A stretch of 64,000 nt of DNA from Bacillus proteolyticus. GTDB taxonomy: Bacteria > Bacillota > Bacilli > Bacillales > Bacillaceae_G. Positions 16,719-25,860 of this stretch are shown in pieces. Under the pieces are notes generated by a model. It ran no database searches and was not told where the DNA came from. It was given only the letters and a program-made list of their open reading frames with translations. The DNA lies in NCBI RefSeq assembly GCF_001884065.1, contig NZ_MACH01000068.1:1-64000 (forward strand), written 5' to 3'. Numbering within the stretch: position 1 is the first letter of the stretch; the number at the start of each line of letters is the position of its first letter. The translations under genes and the position numbers were made by a program.

Positions 16719-17054
16719 TTATGTAAGGCGGCTTCTATCACTTTTCTTTAACCAATTTAAAATGAATATGTACGATTGATAGTGGATGTAACGTATACAA
16801 AACAAAATAAATATAAGAGCTATTCCAACACCGCTGTATAACAATCCAAACTTTAAAAAGATGTTCAAAAGAGGTGAAAAATGAATTACGTTTTGTAATG
16901 CAACTAACATGCAAAACAAAATTACAAACACGGGTATATATTGTAATTCATATGGTCTTCTCTTCTTATACATTCTTTTTCGAATAAAGATCTGGCATAG
17001 TTCTGCTACAATAAAACAACCTCCAACTAATACAAGACCAGCAGTCATTGTCAT
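16719..17054 (-). CDS. small membrane protein, unknown function
   Basis: 111 residues with three strongly hydrophobic segments (about 3-20, 38-55 and 68-90), separated by a basic loop (RKRMYKKRRPYE). No family is recognised. A GGTGA site precedes the ATG at 17054. It lies 45 bp downstream of the acetyltransferase gene on the same strand and may share its transcript. Confidence 0.6.
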   Translation of the reverse strand: MTMTAGLVLVGGCFIVAELCQIFIRKRMYKKRRPYELQYIPVFVILFCMLVALQNVIHFSPLLNIFLKFGLLYSGVGIALIFILFCIRYIHYQSYIFILNWLKKSDRSRLT

Positions 17055-17099
17055 ACATTCACCTGCCCCATATTCATTTCATCAAGTGATCAATATTCA

Positions 17100-17459
17100 T
17101 TATATTTTCTTTACATATATTCCATTTTCCTCAATAAAACCAGATCCCACTATGAAAGATTTAGCTTGTTCCGTAAACACCTCTTGCAATACTTTTATTT
17201 CATTCACATTTCTCTGTTTCATTATTTCTTCAAATGTAAAATACGTATTTGTCCCGTATCCATAACCTTGATAATCAAAATGAATAATTAACTGTGACAA
17301 AATAGCACTCTCTTCTTGGACACTATAATCTATTACACCAATATATGTATCATCAACTTTTACACAATACTGAACCTTTTTCATATCTAAGCTGTGTGAG
17401 TGAAACATTTCTTTTACAACGCTTTCATTTTCTGTATTTACTTTCTCAAACGTAATCAT
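17100..17459 (-). CDS. small GNAT-like acetyltransferase
   Basis: 119 residues, compact for the family. It has GNAT-like elements: YIGVIDYSV (β4), LIIHFDYQGYGYGTNTYFTFEEI (β4-α3 region with a degenerate acetyl-CoA loop) and a terminal GSGFIEENGIYVKK strand. The usual Q/RxxGxG/A is replaced by YQGYGYG, so catalytic competence is uncertain. Start supported by AAGGATGG. Confidence 0.65.
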   Translation of the reverse strand: MITFEKVNTENESVVKEMFHSHSLDMKKVQYCVKVDDTYIGVIDYSVQEESAILSQLIIHFDYQGYGYGTNTYFTFEEIMKQRNVNEIKVLQEVFTEQAKSFIVGSGFIEENGIYVKKI

Positions 17460-17512
17460 ATGTTGTCCATCCTTTTACTATTATTATATCAATTATAATT
17501 ACAATTTATGAA

Positions 17513-17549
17513 AAAAACCTTAAGGCCGAATACGACCTTAAGGTTTTTT
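17513..17549. terminator. terminator after asnB
   Basis: AAAACCTTAAGG-CCGAATACGA-CCTTAAGGTTTT with flanking A/T tracts: a strong symmetrical hairpin directly after the asnB stop. Confidence 0.8.
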
Positions 17550-17552
17550 TTA

Positions 17553-19454
17553 TTAAACTAAGCTATACGCACGCTTTGTTTCTTCGTGGAACTTATTCGT
17601 ATCGTATTTATGCTCAACATAAATTTGATGCCATACCATAAACGCAAGTACAGTCCAAATTTTACGGCTATAATCGCCTTTATCTGCACAATGTGCTTCC
17701 AGTAAGTTTAATACATACTGTTTGTCGATTAAATGATCCGTTTTGCTTTCTTTAATAATATTTATAGCCCAATCGTGCATTTCATCTTTTAACCAGTGAC
17801 GAATTGGTACTGGGAATCCAAGCTTTTTACGATCTAATACGTGATCTGGAACAATGCCACGTGCTGCTTCACGTAAAATAGCTTTCGTAGTTCCGTTAGC
17901 AATTTTAAATTCAGTCGGAATTTTAGATGCAACGTCAAATACTTCTTTATCTAAGAACGGTACACGAAGTTCTAATGAATTTGCCATCGTCATTTTATCA
18001 GCTTTTAATAAAATATCGCCGCGTAACCAAGTGAACATGTCAATGTACTGCATTTTACTTACATCATCATAATCTTTAATTTCGTTATACAATGGTTTCG
18101 TGATATCCATATAGTTAACACTTTCATCGTAATACTTCATTAATTCAGCTTTCTCTTCTTCACGGAAGATTTTCGCATTTCCATAGTAACGCTCTTCAAT
18201 TGGCGTACATCCACGCTCTAAGAAGCTTTTCCCTTTAAATCCTTCTTTAAGAGCACCACTTAATGCCTTTAGAACGCTCTTTCCTGGGCTAGGAATGTAA
18301 GAGAACATTTTTAAAGAGTTTGGCTCACGATAAATGTTATACCCACCAAATAGCTCGTCTGCACCTTCACCAGAAAGAACAACCGTTACATGTTTACGTG
18401 CTTCTTTCGCAACGAAATACAATGGTACAGCTGCTGGATCTGCTAAAGGATCATCCATATGCCAAATGATTTTTGGGAACTCATCCATAAACTCTTGCGC
18501 TGAAATGAATACGTTATGGTTTTTAACTCCTAATTTCTCAGCAGTTTCTTTCGCAACGTCAACTTCACTGAAACCGCGTTGCTCAAAACCAATAGAAAAT
18601 GTTAAAAGATTTGGGTTCATTTCTCTTGCGATAGAAGCAATAATAGATGAATCGATACCACCAGAAAGGAATGAACCTACTGGTACATCACTACGCATAT
18701 GCACTTTTACAGAATCGTATAATACATCACGAATTGCTTGGATATGTTCTTCTTTCGTTGCGCTTGAAGCGTTGAAATAAGGATTCCAGTAGCGATGGAT
18801 TTCCATCTCTTTACCGATTTCTTTTACGAAGTAATGACCAGGCTCAATTTTATTAACATCAATTGTTAATGTTTCTGGCTCTGGACCATATTGGTACGTA
18901 AAGTAATGTTGTAATGACGTTGGGTTTACCCCTTTGTCTTCCATTACATGCATAATACTTTTCTTCTCAGATGCGAAGAATGTAGTATCACCTTGTTGTG
19001 CGATGTATAAAGGCTTAATGCCGAAGTGGTCTCGTGCACCGAAAAGTGTCTTTTCTTCACGATCCCAAATCATAAATGCGAACATACCACGAAGGTAGTC
19101 TACACATTTTTCTTTCATATGTGCATACAATGCAATGATAACTTCTGTATCAGATTGCGTTGCAAACGTTGCGCCTTTTTCAAGTAACATTTCACGTAAT
19201 TCTACATAATTGTAAATTTCACCATTAAAAATAATTACATATCGATCATTTTCATAAGTTAGCGGCTGATGTCCTGCCTCTAAGTCAATGATGCTTAAAC
19301 GGCGGAAGCCAAATTGTACATGTTCATCACGAAAATATCCTTCGTCATCTGGACCGCGGTGGAAAATCATCGTGTTCATATTTTCAAATTGATGTTTTTC
19401 TGTTTCTGAAAACTCTCTAGGGTTTTCACATAAACATCCTACAAAACCACACAT
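17553..19454 (-). CDS. asnB: asparagine synthetase (glutamine-hydrolysing)
   Basis: 633 residues, as for B. subtilis AsnB (632). Cys2 of MCGFVG is the glutaminase nucleophile, with RLSIIDL and FNGEIYNY in the N-terminal amidotransferase domain. The synthetase domain has the pyrophosphatase loop SGGIDSS (near residue 265) and VLSGEGADELFGGYN. It makes asparagine from aspartate, glutamine and ATP. It stands alone with its own terminator. The paralogues asnO/asnH have the same architecture, so the paralogue letter is a guess from length. Confidence 0.9.
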   Translation of the reverse strand: MCGFVGCLCENPREFSETEKHQFENMNTMIFHRGPDDEGYFRDEHVQFGFRRLSIIDLEAGHQPLTYENDRYVIIFNGEIYNYVELREMLLEKGATFATQSDTEVIIALYAHMKEKCVDYLRGMFAFMIWDREEKTLFGARDHFGIKPLYIAQQGDTTFFASEKKSIMHVMEDKGVNPTSLQHYFTYQYGPEPETLTIDVNKIEPGHYFVKEIGKEMEIHRYWNPYFNASSATKEEHIQAIRDVLYDSVKVHMRSDVPVGSFLSGGIDSSIIASIAREMNPNLLTFSIGFEQRGFSEVDVAKETAEKLGVKNHNVFISAQEFMDEFPKIIWHMDDPLADPAAVPLYFVAKEARKHVTVVLSGEGADELFGGYNIYREPNSLKMFSYIPSPGKSVLKALSGALKEGFKGKSFLERGCTPIEERYYGNAKIFREEEKAELMKYYDESVNYMDITKPLYNEIKDYDDVSKMQYIDMFTWLRGDILLKADKMTMANSLELRVPFLDKEVFDVASKIPTEFKIANGTTKAILREAARGIVPDHVLDRKKLGFPVPIRHWLKDEMHDWAINIIKESKTDHLIDKQYVLNLLEAHCADKGDYSRKIWTVLAFMVWHQIYVEHKYDTNKFHEETKRAYSLV

Positions 19455-19671
19455 ACTTCTTACCCTCTTTCAGTTTTCATTCTGTCTCTATACTACTATA
19501 TCAACCCTATTTATACTAGCATAATCAACTGAATATGGCGACCAAAAACTATAAAAAAATCACTCCATTTCACATTTTTAACAATTTTTTATGAAAACAT
19601 GAAAACTAGGCAATCACCTTTCTCCGCTTTTGTCATATGATATTGCATATTGATTTCTAGGAGGGAATACC

Positions 19672-20136
19672 ATGAGTGAAGAAAAAAAAGATTCTTCTCG
19701 CCCACCGGTTCGCAATTATTTAAAGCAAATTGATGATTTCTTCGAGCAAACACCACTTCGCAATGTAATCGCTGATTTAAATCATTTTTTCCAAAAAGGA
19801 AACCGTTTATTAACATTCCCTGTAGATTTATATGAAGTTGGCGAAGAACTCGTTGTTACAGCTGAACTACCAGGTATACAAAAAGAACAAATTCGAATTG
19901 AAATACAAAGTGAATACTTAAAAGTCTCTGTAAAAGAAGAGATACTTGGCGAGGAAGAAGAACAAACATCTCATAACTATTATCGCCGAGAACGTTCCAT
20001 TTCAGAAGCATCAAGATTGATTAAGTTACCATACTCAATTAATAAAAAAGCAGCGAAAGCATCTTATCAAAACGGCGTATTAGAAATTCGTGCACCAAAA
20101 CTTCCACAGCAGCATGACATTTTATCCATAGACTAA
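19672..20136 (+). CDS. Hsp20/α-crystallin small heat-shock protein
   Basis: 154 residues. A variable N-terminal arm is followed by the α-crystallin domain (about 48-148): PVDLYEVGEELVVTAELPG, YYRRERSISEASRLIKLP, and ASYQNGVLEIRAPK. It acts as an ATP-independent holdase. A strong GGAGG site precedes the ATG. No CIRCE or σB-type motif was recognised upstream. Monocistronic, convergent with sco. Confidence 0.9.
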   Translation: MSEEKKDSSRPPVRNYLKQIDDFFEQTPLRNVIADLNHFFQKGNRLLTFPVDLYEVGEELVVTAELPGIQKEQIRIEIQSEYLKVSVKEEILGEEEEQTSHNYYRRERSISEASRLIKLPYSINKKAAKASYQNGVLEIRAPKLPQQHDILSID

Positions 20137-20138
20137 TG

Positions 20139-20174
20139 TAAAAAAAGAAGGGTACTATGCACCCTTCTTTTTAA
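20139..20174. terminator. bidirectional terminator
   Basis: AAAAAAGAAGGGT-ACTATGC-ACCCTTCTTTTT, shared by the convergent hsp20 and sco genes. Confidence 0.8.
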
Positions 20175-20758
20175 TCTGCTAATCGCTTCATATCACGTAT
20201 AATATCTTCGTATGGCGTATTACTAATGCCACTATATTTTTTCATTACTTTTCCGTTTTGATCGATTAGATAAAAAGATGTACCGTGTATTACTTGCCCA
20301 TCTTCTGGTTTATCTACAAGCGATTGGAAGTTATCTTTTGAAAACTTTGTAATTTCCTCCAGTGAATACCCTGTTAACAAGTTCCAGTTACTTGTATCTT
20401 CTGTAAACTTTTGAATGAAAGTTTTCAAATTTTCTGGTTTATCAAGTTCAGGATCTACACTAAACGAAACAAACTCAACATCCAATTTCTCTTCCTTAGC
20501 CATTTTCTGTAATTTAGCCATATTAGCAGTCATTGGCGGACAAACTGTTTGACAGTTTGTAAACATGAAATCAGCTACCCAAACTTTCCCTTTTAAATCT
20601 TTTGTACCAAATGGCTTTCCTTCTTGATTTGTAAATTGGAAAGTTTCTAAATCCCAGTTTAACGGTTTACGTAATTTTGAACCTGAACTGCTACAACCTG
20701 CAAGTACAAAGAGACAAAATACAACCATAAGACCAATTAACTTTTGATAACGCTTCAT
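20171..20758 (-). CDS. ypmQ: SCO1/SenC-family lipoprotein, cytochrome oxidase copper assembly
   Basis: 195 residues. The lipobox is VLAGC (Cys 22). The thioredoxin-like fold carries the copper motif TNCQTVCPP (Cys-X3-Cys) and the distal His in VIHGTSFYL. These are the ligands that let SCO proteins deliver or reduce the CuA centre of cytochrome c oxidase outside the membrane. It matches B. subtilis YpmQ/BsSCO in size and motifs. No oxidase genes are nearby. Confidence 0.9.
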   Translation of the reverse strand: MKRYQKLIGLMVVFCLFVLAGCSSSGSKLRKPLNWDLETFQFTNQEGKPFGTKDLKGKVWVADFMFTNCQTVCPPMTANMAKLQKMAKEEKLDVEFVSFSVDPELDKPENLKTFIQKFTEDTSNWNLLTGYSLEEITKFSKDNFQSLVDKPEDGQVIHGTSFYLIDQNGKVMKKYSGISNTPYEDIIRDMKRLAD

Positions 20759-21093
20759 TATTAAACCTCTTTTCTCTTTCCTTAATTTATGTAAGTAATG
20801 TATATCATAACAAAAGTAAACACTATGAGAAAATTGTTTACGTCATTTGTTCACGAAATCGTACGATTTTACGTATGTTACTTCTTTATTTAAAGCTAAT
20901 TACTAGACAAAATATATTTTACTACTATTATTTCTCTAAACATTATTTACGAAACAAAGTTCATTGTTAAATTTGTAAATACCTATCCCTGTTTTTTTAC
21001 AATTACTTAAACATTAATCCATGTTAAACACTGTATTCCTTAACAACATTTCGGTACAATACAACTACAACGATTTTAAATGAGGTGATGTTC
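20759..21093. other. 335-bp intergenic region with a perfect palindrome
   Basis: Between divergent sco and MBL-hydrolase genes. It contains AAATCGTACGATTT (20856-20869), a perfect 14-bp palindrome suited to a regulator, followed by very AT-rich sequence. No gene was seen. Confidence 0.4.
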
Positions 21094-22068
21094 ATGGCTA
21101 AGCGCTATGAAAATATGGATAATGTAAGTACAAAAAAATCAATTCGCTCCTTCCTACGCTGGCGTAAAGAGAGAAAGCAAAACAAAAAAGACTTTTCTTT
21201 TCTAGTAGAACAATCACCTGTTAAACAAAGTAAATTTTTGCAAAGTAATGTTGAAAAAACGACTGTCACATGGATTGGGCATTCCACTTTTCTTATCCAA
21301 ACGAATGGACTTAATATATTAACGGATCCAGTATGGGCCAATAAATTAAAGCTAGTTCCAAGACTCACAGAACCTGGACTCTCTATAGAAGAATTACCTA
21401 AAATTGATATTGTCCTTATTTCACACGGTCATTACGATCATTTAGACTTTTCATCTCTGCGCCAACTAAATGATGATGCCTTATACCTTGTTCCTATTGG
21501 GCTTAAAAAATTATTCACTCGTAAAAATTTTACCAATGTAGAAGAATACAACTGGTGGGAAAGTACAACAATTGATGAAGTCTCTTTTCACTTCGTACCT
21601 GCCCAGCACTGGACGAGAAGATCATTATTTGATATGAACACCTCTCACTGGGGAGGATGGATCATTGATAATATAACTTCTTCAGAAACCATTTATTTTT
21701 GTGGTGATAGTGGTTATTTCCAAGGTTTTAAAGAAATTGGAAAACGTTTTTCAATTGATATTGCACTTATGCCAATTGGCGCCTATGAACCAGAATGGTT
21801 TATGAAAGTGTCTCACGTTTCACCTGAAGAAGCTGTGCAAGCCTATTTAGATATAAAAGCTACACATTTCATTCCAATGCACTACGGTACTTTTGCTTTA
21901 GCAGATGAAACACCAAGAGAAGCAATAACAAGACTACGAAATAACTGGAATTTACGAATGCTACCGTGGGAACAACTACATGTTCTCTTTTTAGGTCAAA
22001 CTTTCACTTATAATAGCGCAACAAATGATAAACAAGTAAATGAAAAAATCGAAACGCTACATGTATAA
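21094..22068 (+). CDS. metallo-β-lactamase fold hydrolase (NAPE-PLD-like)
   Basis: 324 residues. The zinc motif SHGHYDHLD (HxHxDH, near residue 113) and further ligands in CGDSGY and PMHYGTF put it in the UlaG/NAPE-PLD branch of the MBL superfamily. VTWIGHSTFLIQTNGLNILTDP at ~55 is the diagnostic opening. These proteins hydrolyse phosphodiester or lactone bonds; the substrate is unknown. ATG 21094 follows GAGGTGA. Monocistronic. Confidence 0.85.
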   Translation: MAKRYENMDNVSTKKSIRSFLRWRKERKQNKKDFSFLVEQSPVKQSKFLQSNVEKTTVTWIGHSTFLIQTNGLNILTDPVWANKLKLVPRLTEPGLSIEELPKIDIVLISHGHYDHLDFSSLRQLNDDALYLVPIGLKKLFTRKNFTNVEEYNWWESTTIDEVSFHFVPAQHWTRRSLFDMNTSHWGGWIIDNITSSETIYFCGDSGYFQGFKEIGKRFSIDIALMPIGAYEPEWFMKVSHVSPEEAVQAYLDIKATHFIPMHYGTFALADETPREAITRLRNNWNLRMLPWEQLHVLFLGQTFTYNSATNDKQVNEKIETLHV

Positions 22069-22112
22069 CGGAACTACTTATTTCTTGCATCCATCATATA
22101 ATATAGAAAATC

Positions 22113-22267
22113 ATAAAGTGAACTTTAATCAGTGGAGTTTTCTTCATCCCCACTGATTATTAGCCTTCACCAATCGGGCTTTTACGGGCAGCCCGACTCC
22201 CGCCTAACCTCTTTGCTCCAGCTGAATTTTGAGGTGGGAGTTTTGCTGTCCGCAAATAGCGGGGTAA
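22113..22267 (+). repeat. bcr1-like repeat, copy D
   Basis: A 155-bp copy from ATAAAGTGAACTTTAATC to GCAAATAGCGGGGTAAA. Its right edge lies 12 bp before a 27-codon ORF and adjoins that ORF's putative ribosome binding site. Confidence 0.75.
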
Positions 22268-22279
22268 AGGGTGTTTTCT

Positions 22280-22363
22280 ATGAAAGAATATTTGCAGACT
22301 CGTTATATCATTAGCGGTTGTGCCTGTATAACCCTTCTTATTTCTTACTTTCTCTTCACATAA
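22280..22363 (+). CDS. possible 27-residue membrane peptide
   Basis: ATG at 22280 with AAAGGGTG 6 nt upstream. The peptide has a charged N-terminus (MKEYLQTRY) and a single hydrophobic stretch ending SYFLFT. The TAA runs straight into a strong terminator, as expected of a real transcription unit. No homologue is recognised. It could instead be chance coding between the repeat and the terminator. Confidence 0.35.
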   Translation: MKEYLQTRYIISGCACITLLISYFLFT

Positions 22364-22400
22364 AAAAGCTACTTGAAATATATTTCAAGTAGCTTTTTTA
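22363..22400. terminator. bidirectional terminator
   Basis: AAAAAAGCTACTTGAAAT-AT-ATTTCAAGTAGCTTTTTT: a long perfect stem between the 27-codon ORF and degV. Confidence 0.85.
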
Positions 22401-23243
22401 TTACTCTGCTAAATACATAAATCCGATTGCGCCCGGACCTGTATGAGTACTAATAACTGGAGTTGTATAGAAAATTTCAGATTGTGCGAATCCACTCGCT
22501 TTTTCAATCGCTGCTTTCATACTTTCAGCTAAAGGAATTGCTTTTGCATGAGGAATCCCAACAGCTTTTATAGACTTCCCTGCTGTATCCTGTTCAAATA
22601 ATTTAGTTAGTGTCTTTACAATCTGCCCTTGACTACGAACTTTTGTGACAGGATTGTATGCTCCACCATCAAGGTTTGCAATTGGTTTGATATTCAGTAA
22701 AGAGCCGATAAACGCTTTTCCTTTACCAATACGTCCACCTTTCACTAAGTTCTCCAATGTATCTACAACTACATATAAGCGAGTATTTTTTCTCACTTCT
22801 TCAATTCGCGTTAAAATTTCTTCTAATGAGCGCTCTTCTTTTGCCAACTTTGCTGCTTCAATTACTTGATATGCTAATGCATGGCTAATGAACTGAGAAT
22901 CAACGACTGTTACTTTTGTATCGGTCATTGATGCAGCACTATTTGCTGTTGCAACAGTACCACTCATTCCACCTGTCATATGGATGGATAGTACTTCGCT
23001 CCCATCTTCCCCTAACTTTTCATACATTTCTACAAATGTACCCATAGCTGGTTGTGATGTTTTTGGTAATTCTTCTGATTTTGCCATCTCTTCAATAAAT
23101 TCATCTGGTTGTAGATCAACGCGATCTAAATATGTTTGTCCATTTACAGAGATTGATAATGGTAGAACATGAATGTCATACTTCTCAATCACCTCTTGTG
23201 ATAAATCTGCCGTTGAATCTGTTACAATTTTAATTTTTTGCAT
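22401..23243 (-). CDS. DegV-family fatty-acid-binding protein
   Basis: 280 residues, the family norm. It opens with KIKIVTDSTADLSQEV and contains TSQPAMGTF, HMTGGMSGTVATA and GRIGKGKAFIGSLLNIKPI. DegV/FakB proteins bind a fatty acid and present it to the FakA kinase for phosphorylation. ATG 23243 is chosen because GGGAAG lies 8 nt upstream. FakA is not in this window. Confidence 0.9.
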   Translation of the reverse strand: MQKIKIVTDSTADLSQEVIEKYDIHVLPLSISVNGQTYLDRVDLQPDEFIEEMAKSEELPKTSQPAMGTFVEMYEKLGEDGSEVLSIHMTGGMSGTVATANSAASMTDTKVTVVDSQFISHALAYQVIEAAKLAKEERSLEEILTRIEEVRKNTRLYVVVDTLENLVKGGRIGKGKAFIGSLLNIKPIANLDGGAYNPVTKVRSQGQIVKTLTKLFEQDTAGKSIKAVGIPHAKAIPLAESMKAAIEKASGFAQSEIFYTTPVISTHTGPGAIGFMYLAE

Positions 23244-23362
23244 ATTATATTCTTCCCTTTCCAATACGCTCTCCTTGTTATTATACTAGCATTCCAGATG
23301 CTTTCAACAATTTCGAATAAATTTCACCAAATTAATTATATTTCTATACCTAAAATGAAAAA

Positions 23363-23385
23363 GACAGAGCCGATCTAACTCTGTC
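23363..23385 (-). terminator. terminator
   Basis: GACAGAG-N9-CTCTGTC followed by TTTTTCATTTT on the minus strand, 12 bp past the stop of the 83-residue gene. Confidence 0.6.
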
Positions 23386-23396
23386 CCTGCTGTATA

Positions 23397-23648
23397 TTAT
23401 GCATTCTTTTCAAGAGTATTTGTTTTATATACATTTGAATAATCATTCCACTTCAAACAACTTTGTAAATATTCACGGAAAGAGTACGAGAATCTTGGAT
23501 TTTTATGTTTTTGAATTTTTGCAATAAACAATTGAAGACGAGACTGAATTAGAAACGCTAATGGATGCTGTGTTTGTAGGACAGGGATTTCAAATATTTT
23601 AATACAACTCCCTGTTGCATGAGTGAAATAAAAACTTTTCGTAATCAC
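23397..23648 (-). CDS. 83-residue protein of unknown function
   Basis: GTG start at 23648 with AGAGGATTG upstream, and a rho-independent terminator just after the stop. Soluble and basic, rich in aromatic residues, with FREYLQSCLKWNDYSN near the end. I do not recognise a family. The ribosome binding site, terminator and spacing support a real gene. Confidence 0.5.
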   Translation of the reverse strand: MITKSFYFTHATGSCIKIFEIPVLQTQHPLAFLIQSRLQLFIAKIQKHKNPRFSYSFREYLQSCLKWNDYSNVYKTNTLEKNA

Positions 23649-23968
23649 AATATCAATCCTCTTTTTCGTTGGATTTTTGAACTTCCTCCACTTTATTCTT
23701 TAACACGTTTTTCAAGTGTAGGTTTCCTATGAAAACTAAAATATTTTTAAGCGGCCCCCGTTTAGAAGTTAATACTTAATTTATATCCACCTAATTTGGC
23801 CCCTGTCCTATATATCCCTTGAGACGGGAGTCTTATTACCCATATATAGCTCGATAACTTCAGTATAAACTTATAAAGGTGAAAAGTTTGTCTAAATTTT
23901 GGAGATTCTATAATTTTTTTCTTCTATATATTGTATACGATTATAGCTAGAGTATAACAAATAAATTA
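23649..23968. other. 330-bp region holding a bcr1 remnant
   Basis: No gene seen. GAGACGGGAGTCTTATTACCCATATATAGCTCGATA (in parts: GAGACGGGAGTCTTATTACC, 23821-23840, and the following CATATATAGCTCGATA) resembles the last 36 bp of the bcr1-like repeat with several substitutions. CCACCTAATTT at 23787 may be an earlier block of the same element. Confidence 0.4.
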
Positions 23969-23997
23969 AAAAGTGCCTTTATAAAGAGGCACTTTTC
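23969..23997. terminator. terminator of tatAC
   Basis: AAAAGTGCCT-TTATAAAG-AGGCACTTTT, overlapping the last codons and stop of tatC. Confidence 0.75.
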
Positions 23998-24719
23998 GAC
24001 TGTTTTTCTTCTCTTTTTTGTTTTCGCTTACTAACAATCTTTGATAAAGCAATACTAATTTCATAAATACAAATAAGTGGTACCGCTACCAAACTATGTG
24101 ATAAAAAATCAGGTGGTGATATACATGATGCAATAATAATCAATGTTACATATGCATACCTTCTTATTTTCACAAGGAATTCTGCCGTTAAAAGTCCGAT
24201 ACTCGTTAAAAACATCACCACTACAGGTAATTCAAAAATAACTGCAAATGGCACTGTTAAATTAAGTACAAAATGAAAATATTTTTCTGTAGTAAACATC
24301 GTATTAAACATTTCATTACCAATTGTCGTTAAAAAATGAAATAGAAACGGCATTACAATAAAATATCCGAAACACAAACCTGCAATAAATAATATAGATA
24401 GTACCGGTATATACATTAATGTCATTTTTTGTTCATTAGGATGCAAACCAGGCTTTACAAATAACCAAATTTGTATCGCAGCAAAAGGAATCGTACAAAC
24501 GATAGCAAATACTGTAGCAATCGAGAAAAAAATCCACAATACATCACTCGGTCCCAGAACTGTTAACTTCATCGGCAAATCTTTTACGAGCCCAAAATAT
24601 ATATCCTTCGTAAAAGTAAATCCAATAATTAAAAATAGTACAAATGATAAGACTGTATATATTACTCGTTTACGAAGCTCAACAATATGTTCTACTACGC
24701 TCATTTCTTGATCTTCCAT
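23979..24719 (-). CDS. tatC: twin-arginine translocase subunit TatC
   Basis: 246 residues with six membrane helices. The N-terminal VVEHIVELRKRVIY, the proline/FxxKPGLHPNE loop (FVKPGLHPNEQK near residue 95) and CISPPDFLS near residue 205 are all TatC hallmarks. TatC recognises RR signal peptides of folded exoproteins. ATG 24719 is preferred (GGTGA 5 nt upstream) over a GTG at 24731. It follows tatA by 42 bp and forms a two-gene tat unit. Confidence 0.93.
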   Translation of the reverse strand: MEDQEMSVVEHIVELRKRVIYTVLSFVLFLIIGFTFTKDIYFGLVKDLPMKLTVLGPSDVLWIFFSIATVFAIVCTIPFAAIQIWLFVKPGLHPNEQKMTLMYIPVLSILFIAGLCFGYFIVMPFLFHFLTTIGNEMFNTMFTTEKYFHFVLNLTVPFAVIFELPVVVMFLTSIGLLTAEFLVKIRRYAYVTLIIIASCISPPDFLSHSLVAVPLICIYEISIALSKIVSKRKQKREEKQSKSASL

Positions 24720-24761
24720 CTCGTTCACCACACTTTATTTATCCATTACAAGGAAAATCCA

Positions 24762-24947
24762 TTACATTTTTTCTTTCTTTTCCTTCTCTTGAAATGCATC
24801 ATCTGTCAATTCTTTCGTTGATTTTTTAAACTCTTTTAACGTTTCCCCTAAAGCCTTCCCGATTTCCGGTAATTTTTTAGGTCCAAATAAAATGAGTACA
24901 GCTACTAAAATTAAAATTAACCCTGGAAAGCCAATATTTGAAAACAT
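24762..24947 (-). CDS. tatA: twin-arginine translocase subunit TatA
   Basis: 61 residues: one membrane helix (about 5-21), the [20 protein letters not shown] hinge and amphipathic helix, and a charged tail. It oligomerises to form the Tat conduit with TatC, encoded immediately downstream. AAAGGGGATGGAGAA precedes the ATG. As in most Firmicutes, no TatB is seen, so this TatA is presumably bifunctional. Confidence 0.93.
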
Positions 24948-25160
24948 TTCTCCATCCCCTTTATTAGTAGATTCCTTGTCCTACTATTACATAATTTTAT
25001 TTTGTCAAAAAAGTTTGAAAACGTCAACAATTCCGTTATCTTTTGTCAAAAAAATTCAAAAATATAATCAATTATACAAATTTCATTTTCTATTGCCCTT
25101 GTGTATGATATGGTAAGGGAAATGAGAAATTATTTTATGATAGTAGAAAGGATTTGCATA

Positions 25161-25817
25161 ATGACTGAAAAAATGACACGAATGACACATTTTGTGAAAG
25201 AAGAAATTGCAAATGCAATTACACATGGTATCGGTGCCATTTTAAGCATCCCTGCCTTAGTTATATTAATTATTCATGCTTCTAAGCACGGTACCGCATC
25301 TGCTGTTGTTGCATTTACTGTTTATGGTGTAAGCATGTTCTTACTGTACTTGTTTTCAACGTTGCTACATAGCATTCACCATCCAAAAGTAGAAAAATTA
25401 TTTACTATTTTAGATCACTCAGCCATCTATTTACTAATCGCTGGCACATATACTCCTTTTCTACTCATTACACTTCGTGGACCTTTAGGTTGGACGTTAC
25501 TCGCTATTATATGGACACTTGCAATTGGCGGTATTGTCTTCAAAATTTTCTTTGTACGCCGCTTTATAAAAGCATCAACTTTATGTTACATCATTATGGG
25601 CTGGCTCATAATCGTTGCTATTAAACCACTTTATGAAAATCTAACTGGACACGGTTTTTCACTACTGTTAATAGGTGGCATTTTATATTCTGTTGGGGCT
25701 ATATTCTTTCTTTGGGAAAAGCTACCTTTCAATCATGCCATTTGGCATCTTTTTGTTTTAGGTGGTAGTACAATGATGTTCTTCTGCGTACTCTTTTACG
25801 TCTTACCTGCAGTGTAA
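25161..25817 (+). CDS. hlyIII: hemolysin III
   Basis: 218 residues with seven membrane helices, a PAQR/YqfA-family protein. Conserved metal-site residues are visible: LFSTLLHSIHH, DHSAIYLLIAGTYTPF, and AIWHLFVLGGS. The sequence is as I recall B. cereus Hly-III (219 residues), reported to form pores in erythrocytes; its native role may be membrane homeostasis. ATG 25161 follows AAAGGA; longer frames to 25101 lack support. It is convergent with plsC. Confidence 0.92.
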   Translation: MTEKMTRMTHFVKEEIANAITHGIGAILSIPALVILIIHASKHGTASAVVAFTVYGVSMFLLYLFSTLLHSIHHPKVEKLFTILDHSAIYLLIAGTYTPFLLITLRGPLGWTLLAIIWTLAIGGIVFKIFFVRRFIKASTLCYIIMGWLIIVAIKPLYENLTGHGFSLLLIGGILYSVGAIFFLWEKLPFNHAIWHLFVLGGSTMMFFCVLFYVLPAV

Positions 25818-25860
25818 TAAAAAAAGTTTCAGCTTGATGTAAGCTGAAACTTTTTTTATT
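25818..25860. terminator. bidirectional terminator
   Basis: AAAAAAAGTTTCAGCTT-GATGT-AAGCTGAAACTTTTTTT: a 13-bp perfect stem between hlyIII and plsC. Confidence 0.85.

Noticed and set aside
19634-19650. TATGATATTGCATA as a PlcR box upstream of hsp20
   Set aside because: The spacing is 14 bp, not the 16 bp of TATGNAN4TNCATA, and hsp20 is not a typical PlcR target.
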